From NCBI GenBank assembly GCA_937859595.1, contig CALMAH010000029.1:1-64000 (forward strand): a DNA stretch of 64,000 bases, written 5' to 3'. Source of the stretch: an uncultured Acidobacteriota bacterium (GTDB lineage Bacteria; Acidobacteriota; Blastocatellia; Pyrinomonadales; Pyrinomonadaceae). This document shows, one piece after another, positions 1 through 8,603 of the stretch. A model generated the notes under the pieces. It saw nothing but the letters and a program-made list of their open reading frames with translations, was not told where the DNA came from and made no database searches. Position 1 is the first letter of the stretch; every line of letters starts with the position of its first letter. The translations under genes and the position numbers were made by a program.

Positions 1-83
1 GCCGGAATCTGGTCATTGCAGGCCGGAATCTGGTCATTGCAGGCCGGAATCTGGTCATTGCAGGCCGGAATCTGGTAATTGCG
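1..83. repeat. 21-bp direct tandem repeat, about four copies
   Basis: Four consecutive units begin GGCCGGAATCTGG. The first lacks its leading base because the window starts inside it, the next two are identical, and the fourth has two substitutions. There is no spacer between units, so this is a tandem repeat and not a CRISPR. The array probably continues to the left of the window. Confidence 0.9.
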
Positions 84-93
84 GGCCTGCAAC

Positions 94-119
94 GTCCAAC
101 TGCAAGCCTGTTGTTGGAC
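94..119. other. Short inverted repeat right of the tandem array
   Basis: GTCCAAC at 94-100 pairs with GTTGGAC at 113-119 across a 12-nt loop. There is no T-tract, so it is unlikely to be an intrinsic terminator. Between here and the rhs gene (about 120-420) I see only AT-rich, T-run-rich non-coding sequence and the promoter listed next. Confidence 0.4.
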
Positions 120-303
120 ACTTCAAAGCCGCGAAAAGACGCCGCAACCTCACTATTTGGCAATATTTATCAGCTTTTTTCGACGTGACTGCTGTTTTTC
201 CCCCTTGCCAGTCGGTTTTGTTTTGTGTTGTTCATAGGACGGGGATGGCATTTGCCGATCCGTGCGGATAAATGCATTTCCGGGAGCATGGTAAAAAAAA
301 GTA

Positions 304-333
304 TTGACAAGGGCTGTCTTACGGTGCTATTTT
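304..333 (+). promoter_or_regulatory. Candidate sigma-70 promoter of the large rhs gene
   Basis: A perfect -35 TTGACA (304-309) is followed after 18 bp by TATTTT (328-333). Transcription would start near 340, about 100 nt before the chosen ATG at 439. Confidence 0.5.
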
Positions 334-438
334 TTTTCGACATTTCAAAATCTGCGGGTCTTGGTTCACCTCGCCCGCTAAACCGACATTCAGACCGTCT
401 GCTCCCATCGGAGCATCGACCCCAGGTTGAGGATCGAA

Positions 439-3400
439 ATGCCGAGAACCGGAACCCCCCGTCCTGCCGTTCGCTATGATCGACTTAGCCCTATCTACAG
501 AATAGTTTCAATCGGCGTCATAGCCGCGCTGCTGGCCCCGTCTCTGCTGATATTTACCGGAGCGATGCCGGCGGCCAAAGCCTCCGGTGCGAGGCCGTCG
601 GTGCCTGTTCTGCCGTCGATACCGCCTTCGCCGTTCGATTTCGGTCGGACCGACGCAGCGGGGCCATTCGCAGCGGGGACGTTCACGAATGCAGCGTTTG
701 CGGTGATGACCTCGGTGATCGGAGTATTTTCCGCGGTGCTCGTTTCGGAAGAAAGCGAGGAAACGCCTTTGGAAGCGGTTTCGGAAACCGAGGATGTGGA
801 AGCCCCGGCGATGACCTGGTCGCAGCCTGCGGGGATCGTAGATTTCGATTTTGACGGAGACGGAAAGGCGGATGTCGGGCGGTGGAATGCGTCGGCGACA
901 GATTTTCGGATAAAGAACAGCAATGGCGGTTCGATCTCGGCATACACGATAGGATCGAGTTCGGCAAAGGCGGCCCCCGGCGATTTCGATGGCGACGGGA
1001 AAACGGATGCTGCCGTTTTTAATGCCGGGACATGGACGATAAGGAAAAGCTCGGACAGCCAGACGATCACAATTTCATTCGGTCAGAGCGGGGACATACC
1101 CGTGCCTGCGGATTACGACGGCGATGAGATAACCGATCTGGCGGTGTTCCGGCCCTCGAACGGTACCTGGTATATTCGGCAGAGCAGCACAACAAACACG
1201 GTCTCCACACAGTTCGGTGCCTCGACCGATATCCCGACTCCGGGAAATTACGACGGCGATGACAAAGCGGATATTGCCGTGTTTCGTCCATCGACCGGTG
1301 AATGGCACATACTCGGTTCCACTGACGGATATTTCGGCCTCACATTCGGTAATGCTGCCGACATACCGGTTCCTGCGGATTTCGACGGCGACGGAAAGAC
1401 GGACCCGGCGGTGTTCAGACCGTCTACTGGGACGTGGTATTACCTGGAAAGCAACGAAGAATACGCTAGTTACGACGTGACTAGCTGGGGAAACTACGGC
1501 GACCAGCCCGTGCCGGCCGACTACGACGGCGACGGAAAGGCTGACCACGCGGTCTGGCGGCCCTCGACCGGTGTCTGGCATATAAAGAAAAGCAGTTCGG
1601 GAACGATCAACCATGGGCTTGGCACGGCAGGCGACACGGCGATTCCTTCTGCATATATAAAACAGGTGGGGGCTTCTCTCCCTCCGTATGCGCTTGCAAA
1701 AGAGCGCCTAAGCCCGCGAAATGCCACGGGCGGGACCGATCTCTATTCGCAGAACTTCGGCTGGGGGACATCGCTGGTCGGGCTGCCTGGGCGTGCGGGG
1801 CTGAACGCGGGTTTCGGGATGAGCTACAACTCGCTGGTCTGGACAAAAGAGGACACAGCAGTTTATTTCGACACAAACAACGACAATATCAGTCCCGGGT
1901 TCAGGCTCGGTTTTCCGGTGATCGAGCCTGCATATTTCGTTCCGGGCGGGATCGCCAGTGACCCCTACTGGACATATGTGATGGTGACGCCATCGGGCGG
2001 GAGGATCGAGTTCAAGCAGGTCGGCGTGACGGAGATATTCGAGACGACGGATTCGAGCTATCTCCAGATCGAGGCAAAATCGGCGCCCGACCCCAATGAG
2101 CCGATAGAGGACATGGAGCTTACCGTCAGGGGAACGGACGGCACCGTGATGGACTACGAATGGGCGGGCGGGGCATACCGCTGCCGCGAGATAAAGGACA
2201 GGAACGGCAACTATATCACCATCGAACACGACGAGCTTGGGCTGCTCAGAAAGGTGACGGACACGCTGGGCCGCGAGGTGGAGGTAAACTATTCCGAGGA
2301 CTTTTTCCCAACCACGATAACGCAGGCCTGGAAGACGAATAACGGCAGCGGCTCTGCGACCACGCACACCTGGGCGACGTTCAGCTATACGACAAAGACT
2401 GTGGCGACGGATTTCGATGGGCTGACGGTGGTCGGTCCGCCGAACGGCTGGCAGCTAAAGGTGCTGGACAAGGTGACCTACCCCGACCAGAGCTATACGA
2501 AGTTTCACCACAATGGCTATGCACAGGTCTGGAAGATAGACAACCATGCCGCCGACACCACGCTGCTAAACAGCGTCCGCACCGATCTCGAATCGCCTGC
2601 GGCAAACCAGACGGATGTTCCGCGCTTTGCGGCCGTTTGGACAAAGGCGGCAAACTTCAATACCGACCAATACGGCGCTCCGCAGGAGATAAAGACCGAG
2701 TTTACGCGGACGCCGAACGAGGGGTTTTCGCTGCCGGGGAGCCTTTCGGGGACGGGGACGCTGATCGAGGCGGCAATGGACGGCCATCCGTATGAGGCGG
2801 TCTCGAAGACGTGGTATGGCGAGACGGGCTGGAAAGAGGGGCTGCCGCTGGCCGGCGAGGACTGGGCAAAGCCGACCGCAGCGGGGAGCTTTGGGCTTCA
2901 GCGTTGGACATGGACAAACTGGACGCAGGACGACGGCGGCGGGAACGCGGACGCCCCCGTCCGCAATCCTCGTATAGTAGAGACCCGCGTCGGCGACGGC
3001 ATCAGCACGCGAAAGACAATGGTGGACTATCTGTTATACCCATCCACGACCGTTTCGCAGTTCGGGCTGGTGGAGGAAGTTCGCGTCTATGACAGCGATC
3101 TTTCGACCGTGCTCAAACAACAGCAGACCGACTATAACTTCGATTCGGCCTATATCACACGCCGCATCATCGGTCTCCCGGCGGAAACAAGAAGCTACGG
3201 GCGTGAGACATCGGGGCTTAACCTGATGTCAAAGGTGACGTATGCCTATGACGAAGGCGATTTCAGCGATTCGGGTTTGAATCAGAACATCTCTCCGGTT
3301 CAGCATGACAATACGAACTACGGTTCGGGGTTTATTACGGGACGCGGCAATCTGACATCCGTGACACGCTGGAACGCGGAGTATCCAACCACATCGGGCG

Positions 3401-6400
3401 AGGCGGTCACATCGTCGATGAAATATAATACCGCCGGAGCGATGGTATCGAGGACGGACCCGATGTCGAGGACGGTAAAGATCGGATACGCAGACGCCTG
3501 GAACGACAACCCGGACCCGAACCGCACGACATGGGCCTATCCCACGAGCATAACGGATCCAGCAGACAATTCATCGACTGTGAAATATCGCTACGACATC
3601 GGGGCGAATGTGGAGGCGACGAGTCCGGCACCGGCGGGGCAGACGTATGGGAAGACCACAAAGAGGGTGTTTGACTCGATAGGGCGGTTGGAGAAGAACT
3701 CGGTGTATGTCGATACGACGGAGCATTCGTATGTGCGGTATGAATATCCGACGAACGGCATACAGAGCAAGGTCTATGCGACGCTGATCGACACGAACTC
3801 GAACGGGCCGGATGCGGCCGATGAGGTTCTGAGCGAAAGCTGGACGGACGGTGCGGGGAGAGTAAGGTTCTCAAGAGTGCCGCATACGTTCAGCGGCGGT
3901 TCGACGGCGACGTGGGCTGCAACGGTGACGGAATATGACATTCTGGGAAGGGTTTCGCACCAGAGCGTGCCGGTCGAGGTTGACGGGGCGTGGCAGCCTG
4001 CGGGTGACGATTACACGCGGGGCTGGCTGTGGACATTCCAAAAATATGACTGGATGGGGCGTGTGATCCGCAAGATCGCGACCGACGGCGACCCACAGCA
4101 GAGCGCGAACGATTCGGACGTGTTTATCTCTTACGAAGGCTGCGGGTGTGCCGGAGGTCTGGTGACGACTGTCGAGGGTGAGCTTGTGCCCCGGACGGAC
4201 ACGACGGGAAATGCCCGACGAAAGCAGAAGGCGTGGCAGGACATTTTGGGGAGGACGTGGAAGACACAGACTTATGAGTGGGACGGGACTACGCCTTATC
4301 TGACGACGGAGATCGCATTTAACGGACGCGACCAGGCAGTTTCAATCGAGCAGACAGACGAGGACGCCGAAGCCACTCAGACCACGACGATGACCTACGA
4401 CGGCCACGGCAGACTCAAGACCCGCCATCTGCCGCAGCAGGCCGCAGAAACCGCCACGGTTTACAACTACAACGCCGACGACAGCATCTCATCGGTCGTG
4501 GATGCGAGAGGCGCGGCAACGCACTATGAATACAACTCACGCGGGCTGGCCGAAGAGATAAGCTGGACGGTTCCGGGAGAATCGAATATCGAGGTTCCGA
4601 CAACGGTCGAGTTTACCTACGACAACCTCGGCAACCGCACCCAAATGACGGACGGGCTTGGGAATGTAACGTATGAGTATGACTCCCTCTCAAGACTGAC
4701 AGCCGAGACCCGGCAGTTTACGGACACGCTTGAGCACGCTCCGATGTCGAACAATCGCTTCAAGCTGCAATACGAATATCACCTTTCCGGCACGCTGAAG
4801 TCGCTGACCGACCCCTATGGCGATGTCATTTATTACGACTATGACAAAGTCGGACGGCTCGACGCCGTGACGGGAAGCAGCTTCGGTGGTGTTACAAGCT
4901 ATGCGTCAAATCCCGCCTACCGGGCCTGGGGAGCATTGAAGCATCTGGAATACGGGAACGGACTGAACCTCAATGTTGATTTCGATGCCCGACTGATGGC
5001 TAGTGCCTTCGAGATCAATCATCCGACAGATACCGAAAAAGAGGTTTTTGGAAAAGAATACGAATATTACAATGACGGACGGCTGAAATATATCAAGGAG
5101 AACTTTCAGGACCAGGCGATCAGACGCTTTGATAGGGCATATACTCACGATCAAGTGGGTCGCGTCAAGGTTGCCCTTTCAGGGGCAGAAGCAAATGGCG
5201 GAACCCAGTCCGACCTGCTTCTTCTCCCGTATCGTCAGAGCTACAACTACAATGCATTCGGGATGTTGACGGAACGACAGTCAACATTATGGACAAACGA
5301 GGGATGGAATTTCCAGGATACCTACGTTGACAACCGACGAACAACCGGATGGACGTATGATTACTCCGGAAATACTACCTACGCTGACGGGATTTACTTT
5401 GACTACGATGCTAAGACCAGACTAGTAAAGACCTGGCGGATCAACTCCTACGAAATGACGATCGCCCACGACGGACTTGGTCGTGAAGGAAAGCGGTCAC
5501 AGAGACTGTGGGATCCAGCGGAAGAGGTATGGAAAGATCCTGAGGTAAACTATTTCATCTATTCGAGTGTTCTGGGACTAACGCTTAGCGAGGCTGGGGA
5601 GACGGGTAAGAAAAAACGCACTTTCGTCTATGCAGCGGGGACTATAATGGCACGCCAGTTCATTAACGACGAGGAAGAGGAACGCGTGTCTTGGGAGTTT
5701 TCCGATGCCAGCGGCCAAAGCATCAGAATGATCTCGTCCGACGGTACCCCGTGGGGAGCGGATGACGGGGGCGGCGAACTCGACGCGCTTGGCAACAATG
5801 TCGGCACACACGGATCTCTGACCGACCCCCGAAATTCGGAGGGAGAGATATCGCCAGCCAATCGAAGCCCGATAAGCCCTGAGGCGATCTGTAACAAAGG
5901 CGGCCTATCCGGCCCGTGCCATCTCGTGAATTGGTATATACGCGGGGTATCTATAGCCTCAAGCGGGTCTGATCTCCCACACGAGATGACGAGAACAGGA
6001 GATTCCGGGCTTCCGGACAGACATCCGTTCTATAATGCGTTTTACGGCAACAGCATAAACGCCTTCATAGATGATGGTGTTTACGTTGAGACCCCGGGCG
6101 GAGATGACGGGGGTGGAGACGCTTGCTCCGGCGGCGTGTGTCCGGACGTCGTTACTATTACCGGCTATCCTTCTACGTTCAGTTTCATTCCGCCTGCTTC
6201 AAGGCCAAGCACATCTGGTGAAGATTGCCCAGATCCTCCTTGTTTCGGAGCAGGAGCAGAGGGTCGTGGAGCCGGAAACTGCGGAGTTAACCCGGTTACT
6301 GGTCAACCAGGAATCAACCGCGATCCGACGAATGCCACTGGAAATATTCGAAGCGACAGACAAGGGGGAGGAACATTTGATGCATCAAGACGGGGTGTCC

Positions 6401-6765
6401 CCGGCGCTCACAAGGCGTTAGATATTGCTGGCGTTCTCAATCAGACTCCGGTATTGGCTCCGTTCTCGGGTGTGATTACATTTTCTCGAAATGCTGGTAG
6501 CAGAATGGGTCAAACCGTGATAATCAAACATGATAACGGGATGGAAAGTCATTTGGCTCACATGAAGGCAGGCAGCCTTATCGCTTTGATGACAAATGGA
6601 CGTCCCACTCGTGTAAATGCAGGCGACCAGATTGGCATCATGGGTAATACGGGAAATGCTAATCTTCCTGGAATGCAAGCTCATGTGCATTGGATATTAA
6701 AGGACAAGCCGGGGGGGAACAGACTTGATCCGGAGGCGGTCCTCAACTCTCCGTGTCCAGAATGA
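439..6765 (+). CDS. Secreted VCBS/FG-GAP-Rhs giant protein with C-terminal M23 metallopeptidase tip
   Basis: This is a 2108-residue protein. I chose ATG 439 over the in-frame TTG at 427 because GAGG at 429-432 sits 6 nt before it. A hydrophobic N-terminal segment (residues about 20-45) ends in an AxA-like site and suggests export. Residues about 135-395 carry six or seven FG-GAP/VCBS repeats of the form DxDGDGKxDxAVFRPSTGxWxI, with Ca-binding-type aspartates. A long Rhs/YD-repeat region (about 440-1760) follows, and its core ends in ELDALG rather than the usual DPxG core. The last 120 residues are a LytM/M23 domain with the zinc ligands H1991xxxD1995 and H2082xH2084. Family knowledge suggests a polymorphic toxin whose tip cuts peptidoglycan cross-links. 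The toxin role is inferred from architecture and from the adjacent lipoprotein-like gene. A self-directed wall hydrolase is the alternative. Confidence 0.85.
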   Translation: MPRTGTPRPAVRYDRLSPIYRIVSIGVIAALLAPSLLIFTGAMPAAKASGARPSVPVLPSIPPSPFDFGRTDAAGPFAAGTFTNAAFAVMTSVIGVFSAVLVSEESEETPLEAVSETEDVEAPAMTWSQPAGIVDFDFDGDGKADVGRWNASATDFRIKNSNGGSISAYTIGSSSAKAAPGDFDGDGKTDAAVFNAGTWTIRKSSDSQTITISFGQSGDIPVPADYDGDEITDLAVFRPSNGTWYIRQSSTTNTVSTQFGASTDIPTPGNYDGDDKADIAVFRPSTGEWHILGSTDGYFGLTFGNAADIPVPADFDGDGKTDPAVFRPSTGTWYYLESNEEYASYDVTSWGNYGDQPVPADYDGDGKADHAVWRPSTGVWHIKKSSSGTINHGLGTAGDTAIPSAYIKQVGASLPPYALAKERLSPRNATGGTDLYSQNFGWGTSLVGLPGRAGLNAGFGMSYNSLVWTKEDTAVYFDTNNDNISPGFRLGFPVIEPAYFVPGGIASDPYWTYVMVTPSGGRIEFKQVGVTEIFETTDSSYLQIEAKSAPDPNEPIEDMELTVRGTDGTVMDYEWAGGAYRCREIKDRNGNYITIEHDELGLLRKVTDTLGREVEVNYSEDFFPTTITQAWKTNNGSGSATTHTWATFSYTTKTVATDFDGLTVVGPPNGWQLKVLDKVTYPDQSYTKFHHNGYAQVWKIDNHAADTTLLNSVRTDLESPAANQTDVPRFAAVWTKAANFNTDQYGAPQEIKTEFTRTPNEGFSLPGSLSGTGTLIEAAMDGHPYEAVSKTWYGETGWKEGLPLAGEDWAKPTAAGSFGLQRWTWTNWTQDDGGGNADAPVRNPRIVETRVGDGISTRKTMVDYLLYPSTTVSQFGLVEEVRVYDSDLSTVLKQQQTDYNFDSAYITRRIIGLPAETRSYGRETSGLNLMSKVTYAYDEGDFSDSGLNQNISPVQHDNTNYGSGFITGRGNLTSVTRWNAEYPTTSGEAVTSSMKYNTAGAMVSRTDPMSRTVKIGYADAWNDNPDPNRTTWAYPTSITDPADNSSTVKYRYDIGANVEATSPAPAGQTYGKTTKRVFDSIGRLEKNSVYVDTTEHSYVRYEYPTNGIQSKVYATLIDTNSNGPDAADEVLSESWTDGAGRVRFSRVPHTFSGGSTATWAATVTEYDILGRVSHQSVPVEVDGAWQPAGDDYTRGWLWTFQKYDWMGRVIRKIATDGDPQQSANDSDVFISYEGCGCAGGLVTTVEGELVPRTDTTGNARRKQKAWQDILGRTWKTQTYEWDGTTPYLTTEIAFNGRDQAVSIEQTDEDAEATQTTTMTYDGHGRLKTRHLPQQAAETATVYNYNADDSISSVVDARGAATHYEYNSRGLAEEISWTVPGESNIEVPTTVEFTYDNLGNRTQMTDGLGNVTYEYDSLSRLTAETRQFTDTLEHAPMSNNRFKLQYEYHLSGTLKSLTDPYGDVIYYDYDKVGRLDAVTGSSFGGVTSYASNPAYRAWGALKHLEYGNGLNLNVDFDARLMASAFEINHPTDTEKEVFGKEYEYYNDGRLKYIKENFQDQAIRRFDRAYTHDQVGRVKVALSGAEANGGTQSDLLLLPYRQSYNYNAFGMLTERQSTLWTNEGWNFQDTYVDNRRTTGWTYDYSGNTTYADGIYFDYDAKTRLVKTWRINSYEMTIAHDGLGREGKRSQRLWDPAEEVWKDPEVNYFIYSSVLGLTLSEAGETGKKKRTFVYAAGTIMARQFINDEEEERVSWEFSDASGQSIRMISSDGTPWGADDGGGELDALGNNVGTHGSLTDPRNSEGEISPANRSPISPEAICNKGGLSGPCHLVNWYIRGVSIASSGSDLPHEMTRTGDSGLPDRHPFYNAFYGNSINAFIDDGVYVETPGGDDGGGDACSGGVCPDVVTITGYPSTFSFIPPASRPSTSGEDCPDPPCFGAGAEGRGAGNCGVNPVTGQPGINRDPTNATGNIRSDRQGGGTFDASRRGVPGAHKALDIAGVLNQTPVLAPFSGVITFSRNAGSRMGQTVIIKHDNGMESHLAHMKAGSLIALMTNGRPTRVNAGDQIGIMGNTGNANLPGMQAHVHWILKDKPGGNRLDPEAVLNSPCPE

Positions 6766-6777
6766 GGTGAATTAGAT

Positions 6778-7404
6778 ATGTTAGTTCTGAGTAGAAATAT
6801 CGTCTTGATTTTGTGCTGCCAGTTGATCACGGTAAGTTGCACTAGCGATTTTAAAAGTTCCTTCAGAGTTGATGCCCAAACTCGAACTCAGGAGAATTGG
6901 AAACCGGCAACATATATGGGGCTGACAATGGGCACGTCAACACGTGAAGATATGTTACGTGCTTTCGGCGAAGCGGAGGATTTCGCTGAGATGGAGAAAT
7001 GGAGAAGTAAAACCGATGATCTTCCTCCGGAAATAGTGCACATTTACGAGAATGTCGGAGAAATTCGTGGTCCGCATAGGGTTGCTGTGAGCAGTCGAGA
7101 TGGAAAAGTCATTTGGATCTCAGTCGAACCGGAGAAGATGTCGAAAGAGGACGTCGTCAGACTTTATGGATCTGACTTCAAGATCACAAGGTATGGCTAC
7201 GACGACTGTATCGACGACGAAGATGGCGTTCCGATTTTTGAATCACCTAAGGGTGAACTCGAGTTGTTCGAGTATCGAGAACTTGGTATCTTCTTCAATC
7301 TAAAGAAACAAGATAGGTTCAATGGCCTAGATCTGGTCGAACTGATCACGTTTGTCAGCGAAGCACCGGGCACAAAAACATCCAGGTGCAATTTGCAGAG
7401 ATGA
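6778..7404 (+). CDS. Putative lipoprotein, candidate immunity protein for the M23 Rhs tip
   Basis: This 208-residue protein starts 12 nt after the rhs stop, with GAGGTGA seven bases before its ATG, so it is translationally close to the toxin gene. The N-terminus is a hydrophobic signal ending ITVSC, a lipobox-like site. The mature part shares several blocks with the gene at 7867-8475: W-[KR]-P, G-x-x-TRE, an FG, an LYG/IYG-x(4-6)-[KT] block and an EYR-x-LG block. I know no named family for it. A periplasm-facing lipoprotein beside a peptidoglycan-peptidase toxin fits an immunity role, but that role is inference. Confidence 0.6.
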   Translation: MLVLSRNIVLILCCQLITVSCTSDFKSSFRVDAQTRTQENWKPATYMGLTMGTSTREDMLRAFGEAEDFAEMEKWRSKTDDLPPEIVHIYENVGEIRGPHRVAVSSRDGKVIWISVEPEKMSKEDVVRLYGSDFKITRYGYDDCIDDEDGVPIFESPKGELELFEYRELGIFFNLKKQDRFNGLDLVELITFVSEAPGTKTSRCNLQR

Positions 7405-7803
7405 ATCGAGAGCAGGCAAGGTCAACGTTATCGACATACCGGTACTGATATTGCCGCAGAGGTCGGAACTCCAATTGTACCCGTTGCGTCTGGAACGGTG
7501 ATTGCCGTGCAAGGTAGCTCAGATGATGATCAAGGATATGGATTAATGATCATTATAAATCATGGAAACGGATATACGTCTCGTTACGCGCATTTAAACC
7601 TCGCCGGTGTTGCCGCAGGGGATCGGGTCATAGTAAGGAATGGAATAGCAGGGGTTATTGGTTGGTCAGGAAATTCTGGAAACGCTCGTGATCCGGACGA
7701 AGACGAATATCACGTCCACTGGGAAATGCGAAAGAACAATGTTGCATTGAATCCCGAGGTCTTTCTGAATTCTCCGTGTCCTCGAGATTTTGATCCGCGT
7801 TAG
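7405..7803 (+). pseudogene. Start-less orphan M23 peptidase tip (displaced Rhs toxin C-terminus)
   Basis: The frame directly after the stop of the previous gene, in the same reading frame, encodes a second M23 domain with HTGTD (first His codon 7435) and HVH (His codons 7711 and 7717). It ends LNSPCP, the same ending as the tip of the big Rhs protein. No ATG, GTG or TTG occurs upstream of the first zinc ligand. The only internal start, GTG 7498, would remove that ligand. It therefore looks like a silent toxin tip left after replacement, usable only by recombination onto an rhs gene. It could be read if the preceding TGA were suppressed. Confidence 0.7.
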
Positions 7804-7866
7804 TCTAAGATAGACGACGTGGGATCGAAAAGTTTGCCGGATCGATTGATATGGAGGAGTGCGTTT

Positions 7867-8475
7867 ATGAAGCTGTTAAAAGTCCTTGTAGTTTCCGTCG
7901 GAGCCATGTTGTCGGTAAATGTGTGCATGCAAACAAGCACCGAACAGCGATCGGATGCCGCAGTTGAATCTGTTTCAAAGTCGCCCGCACACGAAGATAC
8001 CTGGCGTCCGGGAAACTTAAAGGGGATGGTCGTCGGCAAGGCCACCCGAGAAGAATTTCTCAAGGTATTCGGCACCCCAATAAGTACCTCCCGCCCAACC
8101 GTTGATCTTCCCGAAGGCGAGGACGGCTCGATAGTGGATGAATTTCACTACCCGGAACCTTTTGAGAAACTTCAGGCGTTTTTTTCACCAGACACGATGC
8201 TTCTGACCGGTATGGTTCTAGTGCCTTCAAAAATGACTTTGGACGATCTGGTAGCCATTTACGGGAATCAGTATGTCGTTACTAAGTACAAGTTCATTGA
8301 ATGCCTGGGAGACGCTGGGAGTTCGATGGTAATCGAAGACCGAGAAGGCAGTGTAACCTATTACGAGTACAGGTCGCTTGGGATGATAGTGTCAGTATCC
8401 GACGCAGATGGTTCGATCAGATTCATAGAGTTTGTCTCAGGCCCGCTAGATACTGGAAAAGCTAGATGTGACTGA
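7867..8475 (+). CDS. Second putative exported immunity-type protein, paralogue of 6778-7404
   Basis: This 202-residue protein starts at ATG 7867, with GGAGG about ten bases upstream. An upstream GTG at 7819 has no ribosome site. The N-terminal hydrophobic segment ends near a Cys (SVNVC), a poor lipobox, so it may be a periplasmic protein instead of a lipoprotein. It has the same conserved blocks as the first copy (W-R-P, TREE, FG, AIYG, YYEYRSLG). It follows the orphan M23 tip just as the first copy follows the rhs-attached tip, so each tip has its own cognate-looking partner. Function is inferred from this pairing only. Confidence 0.6.
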   Translation: MKLLKVLVVSVGAMLSVNVCMQTSTEQRSDAAVESVSKSPAHEDTWRPGNLKGMVVGKATREEFLKVFGTPISTSRPTVDLPEGEDGSIVDEFHYPEPFEKLQAFFSPDTMLLTGMVLVPSKMTLDDLVAIYGNQYVVTKYKFIECLGDAGSSMVIEDREGSVTYYEYRSLGMIVSVSDADGSIRFIEFVSGPLDTGKARCD

Positions 8476-8603
8476 TGATTTGTGTCCGAATCTAGATATA
8501 GCTGAGTTGGACTAATTTAGCCGGACGGTGATTTCACAGTAAGATGGAGCTATAAGGTAACACGATGAGGAATTCAAGCGGGAGGCGGTGAGAGATATTA
8601 ACG

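Noticed and set aside
1..83. CRISPR array
   Set aside because: The units are directly adjacent with no spacers and are only 21 bp long.
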